Shown: one piece after another, positions 18,753 to 28,049 of the stretch
Layout: each line of letters opens with the position of its first letter
Position numbering within the stretch: the first letter of the stretch is position 1
From: Tsukamurella sp. TY48
Lineage (GTDB): Bacteria > Actinomycetota > Actinomycetes > Mycobacteriales > Mycobacteriaceae
Direction of reading: 5' to 3'
Length of the DNA stretch: 64,000 nucleotides
Assembly (NCBI RefSeq): GCF_019656655.1
Contig: NZ_BPMV01000001.1
Location: 558,001 to 622,000, forward strand
Translations under genes and position numbers: made by a program
The notes under the pieces: generated by a model
Database searches by the model: none
What the model saw: only the letters and a program-made list of their open reading frames with translations
What the model was told of the DNA's origin: nothing

Positions 18753-21146
18753 ATGCCGATCGAATTCGAGCCGTCGCCGTCGTCCTCCGCGCCCGCGAAC
18801 CGGGCCGCGCGCCGCCAAGCACGGACACCCCGTCGCACCACCCGCCGCACGTCGACCGCGTGGCGCACGGGGCTCGTGTCCCTCGCCGCCACCGCGGCGC
18901 TGGTGGGCACCGCCGCCGCCCCGATGGCCTCGGCGGCGGATACCGCGGGCAAGTTCGGTGACATCACCATCGGCGGCACGAACCTCCGCGATCTGGGTAT
19001 CGACATCACCAAGCTCGACCTCGCCAACCCCGACCTCAGCGGCATCGACTTCCAGAAGGTGCTCGGCCTCCTCGACAATCCCGCCGTCGCCAAGATCGTC
19101 GAATCCTGCCGCACCGGCGCCCTCGGTGCGGGCGGCGGCGGCGCGAACGTGGATTGCGGCGGAGCCACCGGCACCGGCGCCGCGGTGATCCTCCCCGGCC
19201 GCATCGACCTCGCCGGCATCGCCGATCAGGTGACCATCAACCTCGGCCCGCGCGTCGGAATACTGGGCATCTACGTCCCGATGGGCCAGCAGACTCCGTT
19301 CGGACTGCTCAGCGTGCTCGGCGCGACGCCCGGATTCCCCCTGAACCTGGCCCTCGGCGCCTTCGGTCTCAGTGATATCGACCCGCTCGCCATGGGCCGC
19401 TACCAGACGCTGGACCAGCTCAAAGCCGCGGCGGCCCTGCCCGTGGTCATCGAGGGCTGGCTCATCAAGAAGGACAAGAACCTGGCGGCGCGCACCGAGG
19501 CGCTGAAGATCGCGAGCCTTCTCACCGGCAAGACCTACGACTACACGAAGCCGACGGTGATCGACGCCGCCCTGCCGACCCTCAACGGCAAGTCGACGAT
19601 CCTCGGCGACGGGTACAACTTCGCGCTCGCCATGAACGGCGGTACCTCCCTCGCCCAGACGGCGAGCAAGCTCGCCCTCGCGATCGCCGGAGCGGACGGG
19701 TCCGACGTGGTCTCCAAGGCGCACGCGAACCTCGGCCTGGCCCTGGCGCTGAACATGAACACCAGCAAGGTGGGCCTCGACTGGTTCGGTTCGCCGCTGA
19801 GCTTCGACAAGCTCCAGGACTCGCAGGTGATCGAGAAGGTCCTCAAGCTGGCGAAGAACTTCAACATGCTGCCGGCCGGTATGAGCCTGGACCCGGCGTC
19901 GATCAACAAGTTCATGGACACGATCGACACCCTGAAGCTGCCCGACGTCAAGGAGGTCAGCTGCCTCGGCGTGGGCACCTCGGCATCCTCGTCCGGCCTC
20001 GGCGAGTGCGGCAACACCCTCGGCCTGTTCGACTATTACAAGGATCTGCGCACCGCCAAGGACGGCCAGAGCCGCCAGACCCAGTGGGGCCTCACGGATC
20101 CCACGTCGCTGTTCCTCGGCCAGGGCAACGCGCTCGGCCAGGTGCTCACCCCCGGCGTGCTGCAGCTGCTCACCGCGGTCGCCGGCGGTGACCTCAGCAA
20201 GGTCCCGTTCAACGAGCTCACCGGCCTGATGGAGAACCCCTTCGTCAAGGACGCGATCGCCGCGCTGCTCTCCGAGGACAAGCGCCTCAAGCTGACCAAG
20301 GACTTCGTCCGGTTCACCAAGGACGTCAAGACCACCGAGACCCAGCACCCGGTGATCGACGAGAACGGCAACGCCGTGCTCGACGAGAACGGCAAGCCGA
20401 AGTTCCAGACCTCGTCGACCTCGAAGACCAACTACCTGCTGACCAGTGACTACGGCCTGCGGTCGCCGATCACGCTGGACTGGTTGGGCTACCGCCTCAC
20501 CGTGTTCCCGTCGGTGGAGGTCAACGGCACCGTGCGGCCGAACTACTTCGGCCTGCCCACGATCACCAAGATCACGGACGGCACGCCGAGCCTGCTGCCC
20601 AAGGTCGGGCTCATCGAGCTGGACAACCCGTTCGGCCTCGGCACGCTGCCGATCCTGCCCTTCGATCCGCTGGGCGCGTTCAGCTCGTGGACCAAGAGCA
20701 TCACGCTCAAGGACGACGTGAACCGCATCCGCGAGGCGCTGCCCGCGGTCACGGCCGCGCTGCCGAAGGCCCCGGCCCCCAAGCCCGAGACCGACGGTGC
20801 CGTGCCGGTCACCGCCGTGACGGCCGGAACCTCCGCGTCCGACGTGGCCGCCGTCGCCTCCGAGCCGCGCGCCGCACGCTCGGCCCGGTCGGTGCCCGAC
20901 GCGCCGGTCGAGGAGAAGACGACGGCGCCGAAGGCCGAGACGACCACCACGTCGACGCCGGAGCCGCAGAAGCCCGCGGAGGAGACCACCTCGCAGACCC
21001 CGGCGACGGAGTCGAAGACCGAGACCACGCCCGAGCCGAAGGCCGAATCCTCGTCCACGTCGAGCTCCACCTCGGGAGCATCGTCGACCACGGAGAAGAC
21101 GGAGTCCGCCGATTCCGCGAGCACCACGGACAAGGGCGCCGCGTAG
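18753..21146 (+). CDS. Large secreted protein with Ser/Thr/Glu-rich C-terminal tail
   Basis: 797 aa, no recognised domain. A long Arg-rich n-region (1-38) and hydrophobic core end at MASAADT (cleavage near 61). The body (62-675) is rich in short Leu/Asp segments such as DITIGGTNLRDLGIDITKLDLANPDLSG and has two Cys pairs (CRTGALGAGGGGANVDCGG and CLGVGTSASSSGLGECGN). GQQTPFGLLSVLGATPG and GLTDPTSLFLGQGN look like conserved blocks. The last 120 residues are almost only S, T, E, K, P and A, a probable glycosylated or wall-spanning tail. AAGGAAA precedes the ATG. Surface location is inferred. Confidence 0.85.
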   Translation: MPIEFEPSPSSSAPANRAARRQARTPRRTTRRTSTAWRTGLVSLAATAALVGTAAAPMASAADTAGKFGDITIGGTNLRDLGIDITKLDLANPDLSGIDFQKVLGLLDNPAVAKIVESCRTGALGAGGGGANVDCGGATGTGAAVILPGRIDLAGIADQVTINLGPRVGILGIYVPMGQQTPFGLLSVLGATPGFPLNLALGAFGLSDIDPLAMGRYQTLDQLKAAAALPVVIEGWLIKKDKNLAARTEALKIASLLTGKTYDYTKPTVIDAALPTLNGKSTILGDGYNFALAMNGGTSLAQTASKLALAIAGADGSDVVSKAHANLGLALALNMNTSKVGLDWFGSPLSFDKLQDSQVIEKVLKLAKNFNMLPAGMSLDPASINKFMDTIDTLKLPDVKEVSCLGVGTSASSSGLGECGNTLGLFDYYKDLRTAKDGQSRQTQWGLTDPTSLFLGQGNALGQVLTPGVLQLLTAVAGGDLSKVPFNELTGLMENPFVKDAIAALLSEDKRLKLTKDFVRFTKDVKTTETQHPVIDENGNAVLDENGKPKFQTSSTSKTNYLLTSDYGLRSPITLDWLGYRLTVFPSVEVNGTVRPNYFGLPTITKITDGTPSLLPKVGLIELDNPFGLGTLPILPFDPLGAFSSWTKSITLKDDVNRIREALPAVTAALPKAPAPKPETDGAVPVTAVTAGTSASDVAAVASEPRAARSARSVPDAPVEEKTTAPKAETTTTSTPEPQKPAEETTSQTPATESKTETTPEPKAESSSTSSSTSGASSTTEKTESADSASTTDKGAA

Positions 21147-21163
21147 CGGTCGCGAACACCCCG

Positions 21164-21206
21164 ATGAGGCATGCCGCCGAGCGTTAGGCTCGGCGGCATG
21201 CCTCAT
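21164..21206. terminator. 19-bp perfect hairpin overlapping the yjbR-like start codon
   Basis: Arms 21164-21182 and 21188-21206 (ATGAGGCATGCCGCCGAGC and its complement) pair perfectly around the 5-nt loop GTTAG. It ends transcription of the large secreted protein gene. The right arm contains the ATG at 21198 and most of the TAGGCT box of the next gene. Confidence 0.65.
21185..21200 (+). promoter_or_regulatory. Leaderless promoter of the MmcQ/YjbR gene
   Basis: TAGGCT (21185-21190) lies 7 nt before the ATG, within the hairpin. Confidence 0.55.
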
Positions 21207-21614
21207 CCGATCATGTTCTCCGACGACGATCCGGTGCTCGCACGGCTGCGCGACGTGGCGCTCGCGTTCCCCGAGGCCACCGAGCAGATCGCCCACGGCC
21301 GCCCGACCTTCCGCTGCGGCAAGATGTTCGGCATGTACGGCGGCGGCACCAAGAAGACCGCCACGCAGCCGCACCGTCAGATCAACACCAGCGTGCTGTT
21401 CATCGCCGACCCGTCCGACCGTGAGGCGCTCGTCCAGGACGAACGGATCTACCTGCCCGCATACCTGGCCGGCGCAGGATGGCTGGGGCTCGATCTCACG
21501 ATCGGCACCGTCGATTGGGACGAGGTGCGCGAGCTCCTGGACGCGAGCTACCGCCGGATCGCCCCGAAGCGGGCGATCGCGGCCCTCGACGCCGCTACTG
21601 GCGGCGCAGGGTGA
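21198..21614 (+). CDS. MmcQ/YjbR-family DNA-binding-like protein
   Basis: 138 aa. The YjbR fold is visible: VLARLRDVALAFPEATEQIAHGRPTFRCGKMFGMY, then AYLAGAGWLGLDL and DWDEVRELLDASYRRIAPKR. Family members have a double-wing fold like DNA-binding proteins, but no target is known. The ATG at 21198 was chosen for the promoter spacing; an in-frame ATG at 21171 lies in the hairpin of the previous gene. The 3' end overlaps the convergent lipoprotein gene by 20 bp. Confidence 0.88.
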   Translation: MPHPIMFSDDDPVLARLRDVALAFPEATEQIAHGRPTFRCGKMFGMYGGGTKKTATQPHRQINTSVLFIADPSDREALVQDERIYLPAYLAGAGWLGLDLTIGTVDWDEVRELLDASYRRIAPKRAIAALDAATGGAG

Positions 21615-21999
21615 TCGACGGGAGCTTCAGCTCGTCGCCGCTGAGAGTGGCGGTCTCGCTGGACCCGCCGCGATCGCGCAGCACGATGGTGCCGCCGTCC
21701 ACGGTGTAGTTGCCGCCGTAGGCGTTCGTGCGGCCGTTGAGGTCCTCCTCCCACGTCCCGTCGGCCTTGAGCCGCACCACCCAGTCGCCGTTGCTGTAGG
21801 TGCCCGGGACGTTCGCCGGGATCGGCGCTGCCGCCGCCGACGCGGCGGAGGACCCGGCGGGCGCGGAGGACACTGCGGCCGTGGTCGCGACCGTACCGGC
21901 GCTCGAGCCGCTGTCCGATCCGCTGGAGCAGCCCGCGGCGGCGCCGCCCATGATCAGCACCGCGACGGCGACTGTGCAATGACGAAGGAAAACGGTCAT
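21595..21999 (-). CDS. Small lipoprotein, function unknown
   Basis: 134 aa. Lipobox GAAAGC with Cys24, then about 35 residues of Ser/Ala/Gly linker. The C-terminal part (VPGTYSNGDWVVRLKADGTWEEDLNGRTNAYGGNYTVDGGTIVLRDRGG) reads like a single small beta-barrel of the extracytoplasmic lipocalin-like kind found in many actinobacterial lipoproteins. No motif suggests a ligand. It overlaps the convergent YjbR-type gene by 20 bp. Confidence 0.8.
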   Translation of the reverse strand: MTVFLRHCTVAVAVLIMGGAAAGCSSGSDSGSSAGTVATTAAVSSAPAGSSAASAAAAPIPANVPGTYSNGDWVVRLKADGTWEEDLNGRTNAYGGNYTVDGGTIVLRDRGGSSETATLSGDELKLPSITLRRQ

Positions 22000-22012
22000 A
22001 TTGCGGACATTA
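21997..22012 (-). promoter_or_regulatory. Leaderless promoter of the small lipoprotein gene
   Basis: TAATGT (22007-22012) lies 7 nt before the ATG. Confidence 0.5.
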
Positions 22013-22055
22013 CGCCCGTCCGACGCTCATCGCTCGACTTCGAGCGGCGACCGCC

Positions 22056-23063
22056 CTACTCCTCCGAGGCCTCCCCCAGGACACCCGCAATCGTCTTGCA
22101 GGCGCCGAGGATCGGGCGCACCCGGTCGTCGGGTGCCCCGGACAGGCCGCACTCCGGGGTCACCGTCGCACCGGCCAGGGCGCGGCGCGGCAGGCCGATC
22201 TCGTCGTAGAGCCGGATCGCTATTCGCGCAAGTGATTCGGGATCGAGCCGCTGCGTCCCGGTGGCGGGCACGAGACCGAGTCCGACAACGGTGCTCGCCT
22301 CCGCCAGCGTCCCGAAGCCCTCGTAGTCGGCCACGCCGAGCCGGGTCACGTCGAGCAGCGCCCCGTCGATCGGCACGCGGCGCACCACGTCCCACTCGAT
22401 CGGACCGCACAGGTGCAGCAGCACCGGAGCGTCGACGGCCGCACACACCCGCGCCAGCAGCTCCGCGGCCTCCGGCGCCGGCACCCCTCGGATGGGGTCG
22501 AGGCGGGTGAGCGCGGGAACGGTGCCACCCACGACCGCCGACATCGACGGCTCGTCGAGTTGCACGATCACCTCGGCGCCGCAGCGGCGGCGCAGATCCG
22601 CGACGTGCTGGGCCAGTCCTTCGGCGAGCGAGTCGGCGATGTCGCGCAGCGCGCCGCGGTCGCGGGGCACCCGGTGGCCGTTCGGCAGCTCCAGCCCGGC
22701 GGCCAGCGTGAGCGGCCCCGCGGCCTGGGTCTTCACCACGCCGGACCCGCGGCGGCCCGCCACCTCGTAGGCCTCCTCGAAGGCGTCGAGGTCGCGCTGC
22801 AGGTAGTCGTCGATCAACCGCGCCGCCCGGCCGTCGGGCACGCCGATGCGGTATCCGGTGGTGGAGACGTCCACGCCGATGCCCACCAGCATTCCGGCCG
22901 ACCGCCCGATCATGTCGGCGCCGAGGCCGCGGTTCGGCAGTTCGGGGAGGTACGGGACGCTCAGTTCGCCGACGACGGTGGCGGACGCCTCGCGCGGATC
23001 GGTCCCGGGGTGCGAGCCGATGCCCGTCACGGATCCGGCGAGCGGCGCGAGGGCCTCAGACAT
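22056..23063 (-). CDS. MetE-like (cobalamin-independent methionine synthase C-domain) protein
   Basis: 335 aa, about half of MetE. Zinc-site pieces [11 protein letters not shown] (His-x-Cys) and TPECGL (Cys) are present, with IVQLDEPSM and GIGSHPGTD. It matches Rv3015c, which lies near ligA in M. tuberculosis. Single-domain MetE-like proteins often act in methyl transfer other than normal methionine synthesis, and the acceptor here is unknown. The ATG at 23063 overlaps the mnmA stop by 8 nt (ATGTCTGA), so it is the last gene of the five-gene run. Confidence 0.85.
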   Translation of the reverse strand: MSEALAPLAGSVTGIGSHPGTDPREASATVVGELSVPYLPELPNRGLGADMIGRSAGMLVGIGVDVSTTGYRIGVPDGRAARLIDDYLQRDLDAFEEAYEVAGRRGSGVVKTQAAGPLTLAAGLELPNGHRVPRDRGALRDIADSLAEGLAQHVADLRRRCGAEVIVQLDEPSMSAVVGGTVPALTRLDPIRGVPAPEAAELLARVCAAVDAPVLLHLCGPIEWDVVRRVPIDGALLDVTRLGVADYEGFGTLAEASTVVGLGLVPATGTQRLDPESLARIAIRLYDEIGLPRRALAGATVTPECGLSGAPDDRVRPILGACKTIAGVLGEASEE

Positions 23064-24153
23064 TCGCCGGGGCGTGCGCGGTGGAACGGATGGTGCCGGA
23101 GCCCAGCACCAAGTCCCCGCGGGTGGCGTCGGGTGCGTAGAGCACCGCGGCCTGGCCGGGCGCAACGCCCCGCAGCGGCTCGGCGAGATCCATCACGATG
23201 GTCTCGCCCTCGGCCCGGGCGGTCACGGGGGCGAGCCCGCCGTGCGCACGCACCTGGACCATGGCCTCGACGGGCCCGGCGGGCGCGGCGCCGGAGGTCC
23301 ACACGGCACTGTCGGCCACGATCCGGGTGACGTCGAGCTGCTCGCCGCGTCCCACCCGGACCTCGCCGGTCGCGGCGTCGATGCCGGTCACGTAGCGGGG
23401 CGCACCGTCGGGTCCCGGTCCGGGAAGGCCCAGGCCCTTGCGCTGGCCGATGGTGAATTCGTGCACGCCGGAGTGCTCGCCGAGGCGTTCGCCGGTCTCG
23501 GCGTCGACCACCGCCCCCGGCCGCACGCCGATGCGCGCGCCGAGGAAGGCCTGGGTGTCGCCGGTGGGGATGAAGCAGATGTCGTGGCTGTCGGGCTTGT
23601 CGGCCACGGCCAGGCCACGCCGGGCGGCTTCCTCGCGGATGGCGGGCTTCGGGGTGTCGCCGACGGGGAACATGGCCCGGGACAACTGATCCGCGGTGAG
23701 CACGGCCAGCACGTAGGACTGGTCCTTATCGGCGTCGACGGCGCGGCGCAGCTCGCCGCCGGACAGGCGCGCGTAGTGGCCGGTGGCGACGGCGTCGAAA
23801 CCGAGGGCGTAGGCGCGTTCGGCGAGCGCGGAGAACTTGATCTTCTCGTTGCACCGCAGGCACGGGTTCGGGGTCTCGCCCGCGGCGTAGGCGGCGACGA
23901 AATCGTCGATCACGTCCTCGCGGAACCGTTCGGCGAAGTCCCACACGTAGAACGGGATGCCGAGCACATCGGCGGCGCGGCGGGCATCGCCGGCATCCTC
24001 CTTGGAGCAGCAGCCGCGCGAGCCGGTGCGCAGCGTGCCCGGTGCCTCGGAGAGCGCCAGGTGCACGCCCACCACGTCGTGTCCGGCCTCCACGGCGCGG
24101 GCGGCGGCCACGGCCGAGTCGACACCGCCGCTCATCGCGGCCAGGACGCGCAT
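23056..24153 (-). CDS. mnmA: tRNA 2-thiouridylase
   Basis: 365 aa. Thiolates uridine 34 of tRNAs for Lys, Glu and Gln. P-loop [12 protein letters not shown] (7-18) for ATP, catalytic Cys98 in [14 protein letters not shown], second Cys193 in HDICFI, and the AusI-type ATGHYAR motif at 124-129. The ATG at 24153 shares one base with the stop of the cysteine desulfurase (TGATG). That enzyme is the likely sulfur donor, so the pair is functionally as well as physically coupled. Corresponds to Rv3024c. Confidence 0.97.
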   Translation of the reverse strand: MRVLAAMSGGVDSAVAAARAVEAGHDVVGVHLALSEAPGTLRTGSRGCCSKEDAGDARRAADVLGIPFYVWDFAERFREDVIDDFVAAYAAGETPNPCLRCNEKIKFSALAERAYALGFDAVATGHYARLSGGELRRAVDADKDQSYVLAVLTADQLSRAMFPVGDTPKPAIREEAARRGLAVADKPDSHDICFIPTGDTQAFLGARIGVRPGAVVDAETGERLGEHSGVHEFTIGQRKGLGLPGPGPDGAPRYVTGIDAATGEVRVGRGEQLDVTRIVADSAVWTSGAAPAGPVEAMVQVRAHGGLAPVTARAEGETIVMDLAEPLRGVAPGQAAVLYAPDATRGDLVLGSGTIRSTAHAPANV

Positions 24154-25358
24154 CAGCGGGCCCCCGACGAGGCGAGTCCGGCGGCGCGGGCGCGCTCGAC
24201 CACCTGGCCCAGGGCGTCCAGCACGGTGTCGACGTCGGCCTCGGTGGATTCCGGTCCGAACGAGAAGCGCAGCGAGCCGCGAGCGGCGTCGGGCGCGGTG
24301 CCCATGGCCTCCAGGACGTGGCTGGGCCGGGCCACACCGGCGCTGCACGCGGACCCGGTGGCGGCCTCGATGCCGCGCGCGTCCAGCAGCATGAGCAGCG
24401 AATCGCCCTCGCAGCCGACGAAGGAGACGTGCGCGATGCCGGGGAGCGCTGGCGCCCCGTGTCCGGCGCCGCCGTTGACGACGGCGCCCTCGATGCCGCG
24501 GACGCCCTCGATCAGCCGATCGCGCAGCGCTGCGCGGCGGACGGACTCCTCGTCCATCCGCGCGGTGGCCACGGTGAGCGCGGCCGCCATGCCCGCGGCG
24601 CCGGCCACGTTCGGGGTGCCGGAGCGGAGGTCGCGCTCGTGTCCGCCGCCGTGCGCCATCGGCACGCAGGCCACGTTCCGCCCGATCAGCAGGGCGCCCA
24701 CTCCCTGCGGCCCGCCGAACTTGTGGGCGGCCACGGTGAGGGCGGCCAGGCCGCTGCCGTCGAAGTCGACCGGCACGTGGCCGGCCGCCTGGGTGGCGTC
24801 GGAGTGCAGGGGCACGCCGTCGCGGGCGCACTCGGCGACCAGGTCGGCGATGGGCTCCAGGGTGCCCACCTCGTTGTTGGCCCACATCACGGTGACCAGG
24901 GCGACGGTGCCTGCGGCCTCGTCGAGGGCGGCGCGCAGGTCGGCCGGATCGACGCGGCCCAGGGCGTCGACGGGCAGTAGGACCACGGTCGCGCCCTCGT
25001 GCTCGCCCAGCCAGTTCACGGCGTCGAGGACGGCGTGGTGTTCGACGGCGGAGGCGATCACGGTGGTCGCGGCCGGATCGGCCTCGCGGCGCGCCCAGAA
25101 GATGCCCTTGACCGCGAGGTTCACCGATTCGGTGCCGCCGCCGGTGAACACCACCTCCGACGGCCGTGCCCCCAGGTCGCGCGCGATCGATTCGCGGGAC
25201 TCCTCGAGGATGCGGCGGGCGCGGCGGCCCGAGCCGTGCAGCGACGCGGCGTTCCCGGGACGTGCGGAGGCCTGCGCCATCGCGGCCAACGCTTCGGGCA
25301 CCATGGGGGTGTCCGCGGCGTGGTCGAGGTAGACGGGGTTCTCACGGTCAGGACTCAT
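24153..25358 (-). CDS. Cysteine desulfurase (IscS/NifS-like)
   Basis: 401 aa. Takes sulfur from cysteine with pyridoxal phosphate. Start [19 protein letters not shown]; cofactor Lys213 in [11 protein letters not shown]; SxHE-type motif SAVEHHAV; active Cys338 in ATGSACSAG; Asp in HSDATQAAG. It corresponds to Rv3025c. Sulfur delivery to MnmA is inferred from the 1-nt overlap. The 49-bp gap to the upstream acyltransferase gene has no hairpin, so the run probably continues. Confidence 0.96.
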   Translation of the reverse strand: MSPDRENPVYLDHAADTPMVPEALAAMAQASARPGNAASLHGSGRRARRILEESRESIARDLGARPSEVVFTGGGTESVNLAVKGIFWARREADPAATTVIASAVEHHAVLDAVNWLGEHEGATVVLLPVDALGRVDPADLRAALDEAAGTVALVTVMWANNEVGTLEPIADLVAECARDGVPLHSDATQAAGHVPVDFDGSGLAALTVAAHKFGGPQGVGALLIGRNVACVPMAHGGGHERDLRSGTPNVAGAAGMAAALTVATARMDEESVRRAALRDRLIEGVRGIEGAVVNGGAGHGAPALPGIAHVSFVGCEGDSLLMLLDARGIEAATGSACSAGVARPSHVLEAMGTAPDAARGSLRFSFGPESTEADVDTVLDALGQVVERARAAGLASSGAR

Positions 25359-25407
25359 CGCGTCCCAAGGATACGCCCGGCCGGGGCGTCCGCCGATCCG
25401 CGGACCG

Positions 25408-26280
25408 TCAGGCGGCGAGCGGCAGCCCGACCTGCTCGGCGAGGAACTCGCTGTCCGCGAAGACGGCGGCCTCCGCCCGTGCGGCGAGTGCCCTGCGGCC
25501 CGCGCGCGCCCACTCCTGCGCGGCGATGGTCTCCGTGGCGTGCACGCGGACGGCGACGCCGCGGGCTCCGACCACGCGGGCCAGGGTGTCGAGCTCGGTG
25601 TCGGCCCCCACGTAGGCGGCCACGGCACTCTGCCGGGCGCCGCGTACCGGCCCCGGGAGCCGCATCGAGTAGCGCAGCGAGACGGGGACCACGTCCACCC
25701 GGGCGTCGATCGCGGCCTGGAAGAACGCCGGCCGGAAGTCGCCGCGGTGGAATCCGCAGTAGGTGGTGCCCTCGGGGAAGACCGCCACGGTGTGGCCGCG
25801 GCGAAGCCGCTCGGCCACGTCGTCCACCCGGGCGGGCAGCTCGTGCAGCCGTTCCCGGCGCAGCGGGATGGCGCCGAAGGCGCGCATCAGGAGGGCAACG
25901 GCGCGGGCGTCGAAGATGTCGGCCTTGGCCACGAAGGCGGCCGGAGCGATCGAGGCGATGGCCACGATGTCGAGCAGCGACTGGTGGTTGGCCACCACCA
26001 GGGCGCGCAGCGGCACGTTCCCGACCGGCTCCACGCGGACGCCGAGCGCGAACAGCAGCGAGCGGGCGCCGCCCCGTATCACCACGCGGCGAGCGCGGGC
26101 CCCGAACGGATACACCAGTGCCAGTGCCAGGATTCCGCTGAGCGCCACCACGACGAACGCGGTCCACCGGACGATCCGCAGCCAGCGCGCGGTGGTCTGC
26201 GGCTCGTCCACAGAACACACCGCGTCGCACGCGGACTGCTGCTGCCAGTCGTGCCGCGGCAGCGTGCCGACGGGGATCAT
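25408..26280 (-). CDS. 1-acyl-sn-glycerol-3-phosphate acyltransferase-like (PlsC/OlsA type)
   Basis: 290 aa. One or two N-terminal membrane helices (about 40-62) tether a PlsC domain: [10 protein letters not shown] with His99 and Asp104 (HX4D), IPLRRERL, and [20 protein letters not shown] near 170-190. It transfers an acyl chain to a lysolipid at the inner membrane. The partner upstream is a GNAT-type N-acyltransferase (gap 2 nt), the OlsB-OlsA arrangement for ornithine lipids. Matches Rv3026c. The true lipid made is not known. Confidence 0.9.
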   Translation of the reverse strand: MIPVGTLPRHDWQQQSACDAVCSVDEPQTTARWLRIVRWTAFVVVALSGILALALVYPFGARARRVVIRGGARSLLFALGVRVEPVGNVPLRALVVANHQSLLDIVAIASIAPAAFVAKADIFDARAVALLMRAFGAIPLRRERLHELPARVDDVAERLRRGHTVAVFPEGTTYCGFHRGDFRPAFFQAAIDARVDVVPVSLRYSMRLPGPVRGARQSAVAAYVGADTELDTLARVVGARGVAVRVHATETIAAQEWARAGRRALAARAEAAVFADSEFLAEQVGLPLAA

Positions 26281-26282
26281 CG

Positions 26283-27086
26283 TCAGTCCACCGCCCCCGC
26301 GGCCTGCTGCAACCGCTCCAGGTACCGCACGTTGAACTTGGTGCGGTCGATGATCATCGGGAAGTCGGCCACATCGAAGACCGGATCGAAACTCGGGGCG
26401 CCGAGGATCTGCGCGTTCATCCGCAGGTAGCCGGTGACCAGCGGCGGGAAGGTGCGCCGCGAGGCGGGCTCGGCGGTGATCTCCTCCACCGGGTTGCGCG
26501 GGCTCACCGTCCAGGGGGCGCGGTGCTTGGCATCGACGAGTTCGCGCACCGCGCGCACCGTCGCGCCGCGGTCGTGGCCCTCGTACTGCATCGGCACGCT
26601 GACGGCGCCCACCGCGTAACGGATGCCGCGCAGATCGCTGTAGGCCAGCAGGCCCGCCCACATCAGGCACAGGACGCCGCCGGTGCGGTGGTCGGCGTGC
26701 ACGCAGGCGCGACCCATCTCGAGCATGTGCGGGCGCAGGTGGTCGAGCTCGCCGAGCTCGAACTCGGTGGCCAGGTACAGCCCGCCGGCGGCGATGGCGC
26801 CGGGCGGCGGCAGGATCCGGTAGCAGCCGACGATGCGGTCGCTGGGCTTGTGCCGGATCACCAGATGGTCGCAGCAGCCGTCGAATTCGTCGGCGTCGCG
26901 ACCGTCGGTGACGGCGGCCATCGATGCCTCGAAGCCGGGTTCGGTGCCGAAGACCTCGTAGCGCAGGCGCTGGACGGTGTCGATGTCCTCGGCCCGCGTG
27001 GTGAGGACGACCTCGTACTCGTCGCCGTGGATGAGTGTCTCGATTGCGGGGTGGCGGCCTGTGACCAGTGTTCCCGGTGTACTCAT
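26283..27086 (-). CDS. OlsB-like N-acyltransferase (acetyltransf_5 / GNAT fold)
   Basis: 267 aa from the ATG at 27086; a GTG 9 nt upstream would add three residues. Motifs: YEVVLTTRAEDIDTVQRLRYEVFGTEPGFE, DEFDGCCDHLVIRHKPSDRIVGCYRILPP, LEMGRACVHADHRTGGVLCLMWAGLLAYSDLRGIRYAVGAVSVPM. These are the hallmarks of the hemolysin/OlsB group (ornithine N-acyltransferases). Equivalent to Rv3027c. It works with the PlsC-type gene 2 nt downstream. Its product in this lineage is unproven. Confidence 0.86.
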   Translation of the reverse strand: MSTPGTLVTGRHPAIETLIHGDEYEVVLTTRAEDIDTVQRLRYEVFGTEPGFEASMAAVTDGRDADEFDGCCDHLVIRHKPSDRIVGCYRILPPPGAIAAGGLYLATEFELGELDHLRPHMLEMGRACVHADHRTGGVLCLMWAGLLAYSDLRGIRYAVGAVSVPMQYEGHDRGATVRAVRELVDAKHRAPWTVSPRNPVEEITAEPASRRTFPPLVTGYLRMNAQILGAPSFDPVFDVADFPMIIDRTKFNVRYLERLQQAAGAVD

Positions 27087-27119
27087 GGGGCTCACGGTCC
27101 GCCCGTCAGGCGACTCGCC

Positions 27120-27151
27120 GGTGAACCCCGCCTGAGCACGTTGGTGAACCC
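27120..27151. promoter_or_regulatory. Direct repeat GGTGAACCC before the OlsB-like gene
   Basis: GGTGAACCC at 27120-27128 and 27143-27151, 23 bp apart (about two helix turns), in the 90-bp gap before the minus-strand acyltransferase gene. The dyad TCAGGCG-N-CGCCTGA overlaps the first copy. Confidence 0.4.
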
Positions 27152-27176
27152 TTTAGGAACGAGGATGAATAACGGG

Positions 27177-27995
27177 CTACAGATTGGGGCGAGGCACGTT
27201 CGACGGCATGGAGGCGAAGTACTCGGCGGCGTCGCCGAAGGTCAGCGACTCGATTCCACCGCCGGCCGGCAGATCGGGCTGGATCGGCTCGATGACGCGT
27301 TCGGCGGCGAGCAGCTCGTCCACGGTGGCGGCGGCCGCCACCGCCCGCAACTGCGACCACGTGGGCGGCAGCAGGAAACACTCGCCCGCGGACCAGTCCG
27401 CCATGGCCCCGGATGCGGTGCGCCAGAACGCCTCGTCGACCTCGCTGGTGCGGTCGTCGGCCCGCTGTCCGTCCGGCAGCGCGGCGAGGAAGAAGCGGGT
27501 GTCGTAGCGGCGCTTCTCATTCTCCGGGGTGATCCAGTGCGCGAGCGGCCGCAGCAGGTCGGCGCGCAGCACGAGCCCTTCGGCGCGCAGGAACTCGGCG
27601 AGGCCGAGGTCGCGGGCCTCCAGCGCGGCGCGGGCCGGGGTGAGGGCCTGCACGTCGAGTGCGCCCCCGTCGGCCTTCGAGGCGAGGAGGACGCCGCACT
27701 CCTCGAAGGTCTCCCGCACCGCGGCGCACACGAGCTGGCGTGCCTCGCGCTCCGTGGCACCGAAGCGCTCGGCCCACCACCCGGCATCGGGTCCTTCCCA
27801 GGCGATATCGGCGTCGCCGTCGCGGGCGTCGACACCGCCGCCGGGGAACACCGTCATCCCACCCGCGAAGGCCATCTGCTGCACCCGGCGCTGCAGGAAG
27901 ACCTCGATCCCGTCCGCGCCGTCGCGGACCAGGACGACGGTGGCGGCATCCTTGGGCTGCGGCGGGGCCGTGGGTGATTCGATGTTCGAGACCAT
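27177..27995 (-). CDS. Nudix hydrolase (NUDT19/RppH-like long form)
   Basis: 272 aa. N-terminal beta strand KDAATVVLVRDGADGIEVFLQRR, then FPGGGVDARDGD and the Nudix helix AVRETFEECGVLL (REx2EExG). The C-terminal 150 residues include RPLAHWITPENEKRRYDTRFFLAALPDGQ, the extension of the NUDT7/NUDT19 coenzyme A-type branch. A shorter paralogue is at 48324-48941. Hydrolysis of CoA or a CoA derivative is an inference from the branch. Stands upstream of the OlsB-like gene. Confidence 0.9.
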   Translation of the reverse strand: MVSNIESPTAPPQPKDAATVVLVRDGADGIEVFLQRRVQQMAFAGGMTVFPGGGVDARDGDADIAWEGPDAGWWAERFGATEREARQLVCAAVRETFEECGVLLASKADGGALDVQALTPARAALEARDLGLAEFLRAEGLVLRADLLRPLAHWITPENEKRRYDTRFFLAALPDGQRADDRTSEVDEAFWRTASGAMADWSAGECFLLPPTWSQLRAVAAAATVDELLAAERVIEPIQPDLPAGGGIESLTFGDAAEYFASMPSNVPRPNL

Positions 27996-28049
27996 CCGGT
28001 TACCGTATCCGAACCTCTTCCGCCGGTGTCCGGTTCGCCCGGTCCCGCG

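Noticed and set aside
18597-21374. 925-codon minus-strand frame opposite the secreted 797-residue protein
   Set aside because: It is a GC-rich, Arg-rich shadow of the plus-strand gene with no protein family features.
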